From: Spirochaetaceae bacterium
GTDB taxonomy: Bacteria > Spirochaetota > Spirochaetia > Treponematales > Breznakiellaceae
DNA: 8,839 nucleotides
Direction of reading: 5' to 3'
NCBI GenBank assembly: GCA_031255395.1
Contig: JAIRSQ010000017.1
Coordinates: forward strand, 1 to 8,839
The translations under genes and the position numbers were made by a program. The first letter of the stretch is position 1. Every line of letters starts with the position of its first letter. Below, in pieces: positions 1 through 6,481 of this stretch. Below the pieces are notes generated by a model. That model was given only the letters and a program-made list of their open reading frames with translations, was not told the origin of the DNA and ran no database searches.

Positions 1-230
1 TTCGCCGCCTTCTCCTGACTCCCCATCGGTATCAAATGCCGTTCCTTCGGGAAGCCGTCCGCCCCGTCCGCCCCGATACGCTTTATCACAGGACTATCCG
101 GCGCAAGCCGCTTCAACTCGTCCCACAGCGCGTCAAATTCGCCGTCCGTTATCTCGGCCTCGCCGTTATAATAAGAGGCTTGATACCCCGTTATCAGGTT
201 TTCCAGCTCCGCAATTCGCTTTTCGTTCAT
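1..230 (-). CDS. NAD-dependent DNA ligase-like protein, N-terminal part (3' end outside window)
   Basis: Reading leftward from the ATG at 230 gives 76 residues of open frame that run off the window edge. They resemble the Ia (NMN-binding) domain of LigA-type ligases, which seal nicks using NAD. Visible matches are SYYNGEAEITDGEFDALWDE (residues 19-38), equivalent to the E. coli LigA Tyr22/His23...Asp32...Tyr35-Asp36 region, then DSPVIKRIG and HLIPMGSQEKA, equivalent to DSPTQRVG and HEVPMLSL. Two things are unusual: about 9-10 residues are missing between the ELKRL helix and DSP, and PMGSQ replaces the usual PMLSL. The catalytic lysine lies beyond the edge, so activity cannot be judged. I see no clear Shine-Dalgarno sequence; the ATG follows an AT-rich stretch. 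The family assignment is fairly secure, but whether this is the main replicative ligase or a divergent second one is open. Confidence 0.75.
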   Translation of the reverse strand, partial: MNEKRIAELENLITGYQASYYNGEAEITDGEFDALWDELKRLAPDSPVIKRIGADGADGFPKERHLIPMGSQEKAA

Positions 231-247
231 ATTTAAATGATAATTAA

Positions 248-303
248 TTTTTAGGCGTACGCAGTCCGCCGGAAGCGGCTATCAAACAGGTTCAGCCTAA
301 AAA
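248..303 (-). promoter_or_regulatory. AT-rich gap with 9-bp inverted repeat around the aminotransferase stop
   Basis: TTTTTAGGC (248-256) and its exact complement GCCTAAAAA (295-303) flank the aminotransferase stop codon and a 38-base spacer. A small CCGC/GCGG hairpin sits inside. The minus-strand transcript would form this before the AT-rich leader of the ligase-like gene (231-247). It could be a weak terminator or attenuator, or coincidence, because the 3' side lacks a pure U tract. Confidence 0.25.
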
Positions 304-1479
304 CCGGCCGCGCGCCGCCTTGAAAGCGGGGGCGGAAGCTTTTATTGTCTCTTCGTTTACGCAGTAGGCAAACCGAACCCAGCCCGGAGCGCCAAAACCG
401 CTGCCCGGAACGCCGAGTATCAGATGTTTTTTCAATTCGTTTACAAAGGCGGCGTCATCGCCGCGGCTTTCGGCGGGAACCTTGCAAAATATGTAGAAAG
501 CCCCCTCCGGCTCGATATACTCAAGACCCGCTTCGTCCAGCGTCCGCTTAAAGGCTTCGCGCCGGGCGGCGTACACCGCGGTGTTGGCTTTTATGTCCGT
601 CAATTCGGCCACGCAGCGCTGCATCAGCGCTGGAGCGTTCACATATCCCAAAACTCGCGTGGCATAGACAAGAGCGTCCATCAGCGTGTCCTTGTTCTGC
701 GGCCCCGCCGCGATATAGCCAATCCGCTCGCCCGCCAGCGACAGATTCTTTGAGTACGAGGTCGCGACCAACGAATGCGGGTACGCGCATAGAACGGGGG
801 GCGTAACCGCGCCATCGTACACAAGCTCGCGGTACGGCTCGTCCGCTATCAGGTACGGAAATCGTCCCGTTTTTTTGCCGTGCCGAAGCATAATGTCCGC
901 AAGGGCGGCGATCGTCTCTTCGGAATACACGCGTCCTGTGGGATTATTCGGCGAATTTATCAGCACGGCCGCCGTTTTTTCGGTTAGAGCGTCCCGAATG
1001 GCGTCAATATTGAGGTCAAAGCGGGGGGCTGGCGGGACTTCGATCAGAATTCCGCCGTGATTCGCGACATACGGGCGGTATTCCATGAAGAACGGCCTGC
1101 ATACGATCACCTCGTCATCGGGGTTCAGTATCGCTTTAAGGATAACGTTCATCGCGCCCGCCGCGCCCGTCGACATCACTATATGCCGCCCGTCTATCTC
1201 GACATTATGTTCGCGGGACGCCTTCCTAGCCAGCGCTTCGCGAGCGTGCGGATAACCGGCATTCGGCATATAGCCGTGGCTGCCGGCCCTTTCCTCCGCC
1301 GCCAGCCTAAGCAGCGTCTCGCGGAATTCCGCGGGCGGCTCCAAATCGGGATTGCCCAGCGAAAAATCAAATACCTTGTCCGCGCCGTGCTTTTTTTTCA
1401 GTTCAAGCCCTTCCTCGAACATTTTTCGTATCATCGAGGAATTTTCCATCGCGTCCCTAATCGCTCGCGCTACCGGCAT
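292..1479 (-). CDS. Class I/II PLP-dependent aminotransferase (aspartate aminotransferase fold)
   Basis: A 395-residue, full-length fold-type I aminotransferase, expected to be cytoplasmic. It would move an amino group between an amino acid and a 2-oxoacid. Family landmarks are in order: FSLGNPDLEPP (39-49, substrate loop), STGAAGAMN (103-111, PLP phosphate loop), SPNNPTGRVYS (176-186, with PLP-binding Asn), ADEPYREL (212-219, Asp213 for the pyridine nitrogen), SYSKNLSLAGERIGY (241-255, Lys244 as Schiff-base lysine) and WVRFAYC (367-373, Arg369 for the substrate carboxylate). The ATG at 1479 has a good GGAGG (1486-1490) six bases upstream. The next gene on the strand is the ligase-like gene after 61 bases. 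Substrate cannot be read from sequence; aspartate, alanine or aromatic amino acids are all possible. Confidence 0.93.
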   Translation of the reverse strand: MPVARAIRDAMENSSMIRKMFEEGLELKKKHGADKVFDFSLGNPDLEPPAEFRETLLRLAAEERAGSHGYMPNAGYPHAREALARKASREHNVEIDGRHIVMSTGAAGAMNVILKAILNPDDEVIVCRPFFMEYRPYVANHGGILIEVPPAPRFDLNIDAIRDALTEKTAAVLINSPNNPTGRVYSEETIAALADIMLRHGKKTGRFPYLIADEPYRELVYDGAVTPPVLCAYPHSLVATSYSKNLSLAGERIGYIAAGPQNKDTLMDALVYATRVLGYVNAPALMQRCVAELTDIKANTAVYAARREAFKRTLDEAGLEYIEPEGAFYIFCKVPAESRGDDAAFVNELKKHLILGVPGSGFGAPGWVRFAYCVNEETIKASAPAFKAARGRFLG

Positions 1480-1695
1480 CGCCGCCCTCCTTCAAAAAGG
1501 TTTAACAACGGAGTCTGTTCTAAAACTAATTGACTGCGCGCTGACGTTCCCGGCCATAGCCGGGGGCGCGGTTTTGGAACAGCCTCAACATCCGTTATAT
1601 TATACAAAACTAGGCGTTATTTCCATACCCGCACGGCGCGGGTAAAAAGCAGCGGACGGGTGGCGGAAATTTACTGAGCGTGGTAATGTTAAGGC
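1480..1695. promoter_or_regulatory. Divergent intergenic region between aminotransferase and sugar kinase
   Basis: This 216-base region separates two divergent genes and should hold both promoters. On the plus strand, TTGGAA (1574-1579) and TATATT (1596-1601), 16 bases apart, form a plausible sigma-70 promoter for the kinase. On the minus strand a perfect TATAAT (1604-1599) overlaps it, but I see no good -35 for it. Other elements are a perfect 7-bp inverted repeat TACCCGC/GCGGGTA with a 5-base loop (1626-1632/1638-1644), a 6-bp CCCGGC/GCCGGG hairpin (1549-1554/1559-1564), and the direct repeat CGTTATATT (1593-1601) and CGTTATTTC (1615-1623). Promoters are inferred from sequence only. Confidence 0.4.
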
Positions 1696-2730
1696 ATGAT
1701 AATTCGGGCAAAAGCGCCGTTGCGCTTGGGGCTTGCGGGAGGCGGCACGGACATAGCCGCGTACTACAACGTTTACGGCGGAAACGTGCTGAACGCCACG
1801 GTCGATATGTACTCGTACTGCATAATCGAACCTTCGGACGAGCGGAAAATCGTGTTCATAGCGTCCGATCTTGAAGTTGCCGAAGAGTATCATGCCGACG
1901 CAAATATACCGGCGAATAAAACATTGCCGTTGCATTCGGGCGTCTATAACAGAATCGTCGCGGATTACAACGGAGGAAGGCCGCTTTCTTTCACGATGAC
2001 GACTTACTCGGACGCTCCGGCAGGCTCAGGACTGGGGTCGTCCTCCACGATGGTCGTCGCCATCATAAAAGCCTTTGTCGAATGGCTCAACCTGCCGCTT
2101 GGCGAGTATGACATAGCCTCGTTAGCGTACAAAATCGAGCGGGTCGATCTCAATTTGGCGGGCGGCAAACAGGATCAGTACGCCGCCACGTTCGGCGGGT
2201 TCAATTTCATGGAATTCTACAGCGACGAGCGCGTCATAGTGAACCCGTTGCGGCTCAAACGTTGGATACGGAACGAGCTTGAGGCGTCCTTGGTGCTGTA
2301 CTATACCGGAATATCCCGCGAGAGCGGCAATATAATAAACCAGCAGATAGAAAATACAAACAAAAAAAACAAATCGAGCGTCGATAATATGCACGAGATG
2401 AAAAAACAGGCGGTATTCATGAAGGAGGCGTTGCTAAAAGGGGACATGAAAACTTTTTCGGACTGCCTGCTTAGGGGCTGGCTCGCAAAAAAACACACGG
2501 CCGATTCTATAACGAACCCGTTTCTTGACGAGCTTTACCGGTACGCGCTGGACAACGGGGCAGAATCGGCGAAAATATCCGGCGCGGGCGGCGGCGGCTT
2601 CATGATGATTTACTGCGACCCGCGCAATCGCGTCCGCCTTATACGCGCCATGAAAAACAAGGCCGGCACGGCGCTCACCCCGTCGTTTACCGAGACCGGC
2701 ACTCAGGCTTGGACGCTCTTTAACCGTTAG
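1696..2730 (+). CDS. GHMP kinase, D-glycero-D-manno-heptose 7-phosphate kinase type
   Basis: A 344-residue GHMP-family small-molecule kinase. The three family motifs are clear: the N-terminal substrate motif APLRLGLAGGGTDI (7-20), the ATP-binding loop PAGSGLGSSST (108-118) and the C-terminal SAKISGAGGGGF (291-302). The N-terminal pattern AGGGTDIAAYYNVYGGNVLNA closely resembles HddA-type heptose-7-phosphate kinases, which phosphorylate C1 on the way to GDP-heptose for surface glycans. Related fucose or other sugar kinases share it, so the substrate is inferred. The ATG at 1696 begins with the family's usual MIIRAKAPLRLG, but the only purine stretch (AAGG) is too close to be a normal ribosome-binding site. 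The stop is 3 bases from ispE, so the two are probably co-transcribed. No other heptose gene lies in the window. Confidence 0.82.
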   Translation: MIIRAKAPLRLGLAGGGTDIAAYYNVYGGNVLNATVDMYSYCIIEPSDERKIVFIASDLEVAEEYHADANIPANKTLPLHSGVYNRIVADYNGGRPLSFTMTTYSDAPAGSGLGSSSTMVVAIIKAFVEWLNLPLGEYDIASLAYKIERVDLNLAGGKQDQYAATFGGFNFMEFYSDERVIVNPLRLKRWIRNELEASLVLYYTGISRESGNIINQQIENTNKKNKSSVDNMHEMKKQAVFMKEALLKGDMKTFSDCLLRGWLAKKHTADSITNPFLDELYRYALDNGAESAKISGAGGGGFMMIYCDPRNRVRLIRAMKNKAGTALTPSFTETGTQAWTLFNR

Positions 2731-2733
2731 ATT

Positions 2734-3723
2734 ATGCCGTTTGAAATTGACGCTCCCTGCAAGCTGAACCTGTGCCTGGCGGTTGGCGGCAGGCGGACGG
2801 ACGGTTTCCATAACATCGAAAGTATATTCGCGGCGTTTTCCCTTTGCGACACGCTAAAGTTTGAGGCAGCCCGCGGCGATGAAAGCGGGCTCGCGGACGA
2901 TGAAGTCCGCATGGAGGCTGAAGATCTGCCGCCCGTTTTTAGCGGCGCTTTTAGCCTTCGCAAGCTGCCCCCCGAAAAAAACCTTGTCTGGCGCGCGATA
3001 AAACTGTTTAAACGCGAAACGGGCTTTAACAGCGCGGTAAAAGCGACGGTTCGCAAGCGCATCCCGCCCGGCGGAGGACTCGGAGGCGGCTCGTCCGACG
3101 CGGCCGCGGCGCTGGCTGCCATGAACGCCCTAAGCGGTGCCGGGCTTTCAGTTCGCGCTCTTGAGGACTTGGGGGCAGCCCTGGGCGGGGATGTTCCGTT
3201 TTTTGTCCGCGTCGTCTCCGCTTTTTCCGCCGGAAAAAGCGGAGAGCCACTGCGCGCCGCCGCCTTTGTCTCCGGCAAAGGCGAGCGCGTGGAACCTGCC
3301 GTATGCCCGCCTCTGGACGCCGTTATCGTGAACCCCGGCTTTGAAAGCGGCACGGCGGAGGCTTTTGCCCTGCTGGACGCTGAGCGCGCCGCTGTTTCCG
3401 CTGAAACAGCGGTGTCGCGCCTTTCAAAAATGGATTTGCTCGCCGCCTTGCCGAAAAATCCTGCCGAATGGCCGTTTTACAACGATTTTTTGCCCGTTTT
3501 CCTAAAAACGCCGCCTTACAACAAATGTTACTCCGCTATTTTGCGGGAATTGGCGGACAGCGGGGCGGTTTTTAGCGGACTTTCCGGCTCCGGCGCGAGC
3601 TGTTTCGGCATATTCGCCGACTTAGGCCGCGCCCAGACCGCCGCAAGCCACCTTTCGGAGAGATGGCCTTTTGCGCGGACGGCAAGCGTTTTGTCCAAAC
3701 CGCCCGATGATTCCGATTTCTAA
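2734..3723 (+). CDS. ispE: 4-diphosphocytidyl-2-C-methyl-D-erythritol kinase
   Basis: IspE phosphorylates CDP-methylerythritol at the 2-hydroxyl using ATP, a step of the MEP route to isoprenoids. Motif 1, APCKLNLCL (7-15) with RTDGFHNIES (21-30), carries the catalytic Lys10. Motif 2 is PPGGGLGGGSSDAAAALAAMN (111-131), the ATP loop. GGDVPFF (151-157) carries the catalytic Asp153, and SGLSGSGASCFGIF (281-294) is the C-terminal GHMP motif. At 329 residues it is longer than the usual 280-300. Part of the excess is about 15-17 residues after GGDVPFFVR (roughly 160-176), ahead of AAFVSGKGERVEP, which aligns with the normal strand. Three strong DNA palindromes fall in this part of the gene (separate entries). 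There is no clear Shine-Dalgarno; the start lies 3 bases after the kinase stop, which suggests translational coupling. Confidence 0.94.
   Translation: MPFEIDAPCKLNLCLAVGGRRTDGFHNIESIFAAFSLCDTLKFEAARGDESGLADDEVRMEAEDLPPVFSGAFSLRKLPPEKNLVWRAIKLFKRETGFNSAVKATVRKRIPPGGGLGGGSSDAAAALAAMNALSGAGLSVRALEDLGAALGGDVPFFVRVVSAFSAGKSGEPLRAAAFVSGKGERVEPAVCPPLDAVIVNPGFESGTAEAFALLDAERAAVSAETAVSRLSKMDLLAALPKNPAEWPFYNDFLPVFLKTPPYNKCYSAILRELADSGAVFSGLSGSGASCFGIFADLGRAQTAASHLSERWPFARTASVLSKPPDDSDF
3215..3245. repeat. Perfect 14-bp palindrome inside ispE
   Basis: TCTCCGCTTTTTCC (3215-3228) and GGAAAAAGCGGAGA (3232-3245) are exact complements separated by GCC. The palindrome codes for SAFSAGKSGE in frame and lies exactly in the segment that E. 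coli IspE lacks. This makes an inserted palindromic element or an inverted duplication plausible, though this is inferred. Confidence 0.75.
3261..3283. repeat. 8-bp hairpin in ispE
   Basis: CGCCTTTG (3261-3268) pairs with CAAAGGCG (3276-3283) over a 7-base loop, 15 bases after the 14-bp palindrome. It encodes the native-looking AAFVSGKGE strand of IspE, so it may simply reflect codon choice. Confidence 0.5.
3384..3420. repeat. 10-bp palindrome in ispE, extended by outer arms
   Basis: CCGCTGTTTC (3389-3398) and GAAACAGCGG (3403-3412) pair perfectly around CGCT. Outer arms GCGCG (3384-3388) and CGCGC (3416-3420) can extend the stem past a TGT bulge. It encodes a variable Ala/Glu-rich stretch (ERAAVSAETAVS). 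Its outline CCGCTnTTTCC...GAAAnAGCGG matches the palindrome at 3215-3245. Confidence 0.65.
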
Positions 3724-3815
3724 AAATCCAAACGTTTCGACAACGCCGCAAACTGCCATAATGCCGCTGACTTTCAGCCGGAAATAAACTATCATTGTTG
3801 GCGGAGGCTTTTTGC
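3724..3815 (+). promoter_or_regulatory. ispE-idh gap with possible promoter
   Basis: A 92-base gap. CATAAT (3757-3762) could be a -10 box for the isocitrate dehydrogenase gene, with a weak TTTCGA (3735-3740) 16 bases upstream. A small GCTGA/TCAGC hairpin (3765-3777) lies between it and the gene, without a T tract, so I do not call it a terminator. GGAGG at 3803-3807 is the ribosome-binding site of the next gene. Confidence 0.3.
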
Positions 3816-5027
3816 ATGGAAAAAATCGGCATGAAGACGCCGCTTGTCGAAATGGACGGCGATGAGATGACTCGCGTCCTGTGGGAACTCGTAAAAAAAA
3901 ACCTGATACTGCCTTTCGTGGACTTGAAGACAGAGTATTACGACCTTTGCGTTCAAAACCGCGACGCGACCTGTGACGCCGTTACCGTTGAGGCGGCGCG
4001 TGCCATACTGCGGCACAGAGTCGGCGTAAAGTGCGCGACGATAACGACGAACGCGGAACGAAAAAAAGAGTACGGGCTGAAATCAATTTTTCCAAGCCCT
4101 AACGCCACAATACGCGGGATTCTCGACGGCACGGTTTTCAGAAAACCGATAACCGCCCGCAACATCAAACCGTCCGTAATTACATGGGAACGCCCGATAG
4201 TGATAGGCCGGCACGCCTATGGCGACATATACAGGAACGCCGAAATGTCCGTAGACGCGCCGGGAAAAGTCGAGCTTGTGTACACTGGGAACGACGGGAG
4301 CGAGCGACGCGTCCTAGTTGCGGACATGAAAGAAGGCGGCGTAGTCCAGGGCGTTCATAACTACGACGCTTCGATACGCAGTTTTGCCCGTTCCTGTTTT
4401 CGTTACGCCCTCGACGAGGCGCTTCCGGTCATGTTCGCGGCAAAAGACACGATTTCTCAGGTTTATGACGCCCGCTTTCGCGACATTTTCAGCCATGTCT
4501 ACGAAACGGAATACAAGGCCGAATTCGCCGAAAAGAAAATTGATTATATGTACGCGCTTATCGACGACGCTGTCGCGCGTGTCGTCAAGAGCGCGGGCGG
4601 CTTCCTGTGGGCTTGCAAGAATTATGACGGCGACGTAATGAGCGACATGATTGCGAGCGCGACGGGCAGTCTTGCCATGATGACGAGCGTTTTGCTCTCG
4701 CCCGACGGCTGTTACGAGTACGAAGCTGCGCACGGCACCGTGCGGAAGCACTACTGCCGGTATCGGAACGGCGAAAAACCGGGCACGAATCCCATCGCGC
4801 TGATATTCGCGTGGGCGGGCGCTCTCGAAAAACGCGCCGAACTTGACGGCATACCGGAGCTTGCCGAATTCGCCCGGCAGTTACAGGCCGCCGCGTTGCA
4901 AACGATTGAAGGCGGCCTTATGACAGGCGATCTGGCCGCTCTGCTGCCGTCCGGCGCGACACCGCTCAACTCGTGGGATTTTATCGATGAAGTCGCTCTC
5001 CGTCTGGCCCGTTTCCGGCAGGTTTAA
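3816..5027 (+). CDS. icd: NADP-dependent isocitrate dehydrogenase, eukaryote-type
   Basis: This enzyme oxidatively decarboxylates isocitrate to 2-oxoglutarate with NADP, supplying NADPH and the glutamate precursor. The sequence follows the homodimeric animal/fungal-type subfamily throughout: TPLVEMDGDEMTRVLW (8-23), YDLCVQNRDAT (42-52), VGVKCATIT (69-77), SPNATIR (94-100, substrate Ser/Asn/Arg), FRKPI (108-112), RPIVIGRHAYGDIYR (126-140), AAKDTISQVYD (208-218), NYDGDVMSDMIASATGS (269-285, metal-binding aspartates) and AAHGTVRKHY (304-313, NADP 2'-phosphate region). Numbering matches human IDH1 almost exactly through residue 140. The ATG at 3816 is chosen because GGAGG lies 8 bases upstream; a TTG at 3795 would add seven residues and overlap that site. 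At 403 residues it is full length. It converges on glyS with 5 bases between stops. Confidence 0.95.
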   Translation: MEKIGMKTPLVEMDGDEMTRVLWELVKKNLILPFVDLKTEYYDLCVQNRDATCDAVTVEAARAILRHRVGVKCATITTNAERKKEYGLKSIFPSPNATIRGILDGTVFRKPITARNIKPSVITWERPIVIGRHAYGDIYRNAEMSVDAPGKVELVYTGNDGSERRVLVADMKEGGVVQGVHNYDASIRSFARSCFRYALDEALPVMFAAKDTISQVYDARFRDIFSHVYETEYKAEFAEKKIDYMYALIDDAVARVVKSAGGFLWACKNYDGDVMSDMIASATGSLAMMTSVLLSPDGCYEYEAAHGTVRKHYCRYRNGEKPGTNPIALIFAWAGALEKRAELDGIPELAEFARQLQAAALQTIEGGLMTGDLAALLPSGATPLNSWDFIDEVALRLARFRQV

Positions 5028-5032
5028 CCGGT

Positions 5033-6403
5033 TTACGTGCGCCTATAGTTTTTAATTTCGGCGCTGAGCCGGGCGGCAAGCTCGTTACGGTTCAGCCTTG
5101 TCTGCTCCATCGAATCGCGGAAACGCAACGTTACCGTGCCGTTTTCCTTAGATTCGTAATCTACCGTAACGCAGAACGGGGTGCCGGCCTCGTCCTGGCG
5201 GCGGTAGCGGCGTCCAATCGCGCCGCTCTGGTCATAGTCGGTGGAAAAATCCTGCCGCAGATCGTTCCGTATGTCCTTAGCCAGTTCCGCAAGGCCGTCC
5301 TTTTTCATCAGCGGCAGGACGGCGACAGTTATCGGAGCGACGCTAGGATGGAAGCGAAGTACGGTACGCCAGTCGTCCTCATTGCCTTTGTCCGCGACCT
5401 TCTCCTCGTCATAAGCGTCGCAAAGCAGCATCAATAGCGTCCGTGTCAGCCCCGCCGATGTCTCGATGATGAGCGGCGTGTACTTTTTGCCGCCGTCATC
5501 CTGGTCGATGTACTGCAAATCTTTGCCGCTGTACAGGGTGTGCCGCGAAAGGTCGTAGTCCGAACGGTTGTGAACGCCCTCAAGCTCCTTCCAGCCCATC
5601 GGGAACAGGTATTCGATGTCGTACGCGCCCTTGGCGTAGTGGGCAAGCTCGTCCTGTCCGTGCTGATGCCAGCGCAGATGATCGATTTTGACGCCGAGTT
5701 TTTCGTAGTACGCCCAGCGGCGTTTTTTCCATTCGTCGAACCATTCCGTGTCCGTCCCCGGCTTTACGAAAAACTGCATCTCCATCTGTTCAAATTCGCA
5801 GGTACGAAAAATGAAGTTCTTAGTTACTATCTCGTTGCGGAACGCCTTGCCTATCTGAGCGATGCCGAACGGCAGCTTCATGCGGCTGGACTGGATCACG
5901 TTTTTATAGTTTACATAGATGCCTTGCGCCGTTTCAGGACGCAGGTAGATGGCGTTTGCGTCGTCTTCGATCGCTCCGATCAGGGTTTTGAACATCAGGT
6001 TAAACTTTCGGGCGGGAGTCAGTTCGCCGCCGCATTCAGGGCATTTTTTCGAGGCAATTTCTTCCGGCGAAAGGTGGTCGGCGCGGAAGCGGGCCTTGCA
6101 CTTCTTGCAGTCGACTAGCGGGTCGGTAAAATTTTCGACATGGCCGGACGCCTCCCACGCGCGAGGGTGCATAAGTATGGCGGAGTCGATGCCGACAATG
6201 TTGTCGTTTAGCTGGGTCATCTCCTTCCACCAGTTTGCGGCTATGCGATTCTTAAGCTCCGAGCCGAGCGGCCCGTAATCCCATGCCCCGCTCTGGCCGC
6301 CGTAAATCTCGGATGACTGGAACACAAAGCCGCGCCGTTTTGCCAGCGACGCTATCTTTTCCATTGTCGCCGCCCCTTTATACTCGGTTAATTCTTCGGA
6401 CAT
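5033..6403 (-). CDS. glyS: Glycyl-tRNA synthetase, single-chain (alpha2) type
   Basis: A class II synthetase that charges tRNA-Gly in the cytoplasm. The 456-residue protein has the eukaryote/archaea-like and bacterial alpha2 architecture, not the tetrameric GlyQ/GlyS form. It shows SLAKRRGFVFQSSEIYGG (19-36), GAWDYGPLG (39-47), a zinc-ribbon-like pair CKKC (99-102) and CPEC (121-124), YLRPETAQGIYVNYKN (153-168), motif 2 FRNEI (188-192) with FRTCEFEQMEMQFF (199-212), and motif 3 ETSAGLTRTLL (314-324). A C-terminal anticodon-binding domain follows from about 355 (SVAPITVAVLPL) to the end. Many relatives have Arg where this has Cys202 (TCEFEQ). AAGGAG (6409-6414) lies 5 bases before the ATG, which supports the start. 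Confidence 0.96.
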   Translation of the reverse strand: MSEELTEYKGAATMEKIASLAKRRGFVFQSSEIYGGQSGAWDYGPLGSELKNRIAANWWKEMTQLNDNIVGIDSAILMHPRAWEASGHVENFTDPLVDCKKCKARFRADHLSPEEIASKKCPECGGELTPARKFNLMFKTLIGAIEDDANAIYLRPETAQGIYVNYKNVIQSSRMKLPFGIAQIGKAFRNEIVTKNFIFRTCEFEQMEMQFFVKPGTDTEWFDEWKKRRWAYYEKLGVKIDHLRWHQHGQDELAHYAKGAYDIEYLFPMGWKELEGVHNRSDYDLSRHTLYSGKDLQYIDQDDGGKKYTPLIIETSAGLTRTLLMLLCDAYDEEKVADKGNEDDWRTVLRFHPSVAPITVAVLPLMKKDGLAELAKDIRNDLRQDFSTDYDQSGAIGRRYRRQDEAGTPFCVTVDYESKENGTVTLRFRDSMEQTRLNRNELAARLSAEIKNYRRT

Positions 6404-6481
6404 ATACTCTCCTTAAAATGTATTGCGTCTATAAAAACAGGATTTCATTGACGTTTTAGCGGGGATACCCCATAAAAATTG
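6404..6481 (-). promoter_or_regulatory. glyS leader between the TPR gene and glyS
   Basis: This 78-base gap holds the glyS ribosome-binding site and a short GGGG-ATA-CCCC hairpin (6461-6471). The minus strand has a T-run before the hairpin and no T-run after it, so it is not a normal intrinsic terminator for the TPR gene. TATAGA-like sequence near 6430 is the only -10 candidate I see for glyS, without a convincing -35. Confidence 0.25.

Noticed and set aside
36..236. Plus-strand open frame of 66 codons
   Set aside because: It is antisense to the ligase-like gene, has an Arg/Pro-rich composition typical of a shadow frame and no ribosome-binding site.
2727..3353. Long minus-strand frame (208 codons) opposite ispE
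   Set aside because: Ser/Pro/Arg-rich shadow product with no domain; the plus-strand frame carries all IspE motifs.
3795..3815. TTG start for isocitrate dehydrogenase seven codons upstream
   Set aside because: It would place the clear GGAGG site inside the coding region; the ATG at 3816 has correct spacing and gives the family's usual N-terminus.
4131..4147. CGGTTTT/AAAACCG palindrome in the isocitrate dehydrogenase gene
   Set aside because: It encodes the conserved VFRKP stretch of the enzyme, so the symmetry is explained by the protein sequence.
5021..5040. Possible bidirectional terminator between idh and glyS
   Set aside because: Only a short AACCGGTT palindrome and a GGTTTA direct repeat are present; there is no stem with a T tract.
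5540..6118. Plus-strand frame of 192 codons opposite glyS
   Set aside because: It lies wholly within the clear GlyRS coding sequence and shows no recognisable motif.
6449..6480. Plus-strand TTGACG followed by an AT-rich -10-like stretch
   Set aside because: No plus-strand gene lies downstream; the adjacent coding sequence is the minus-strand TPR gene.
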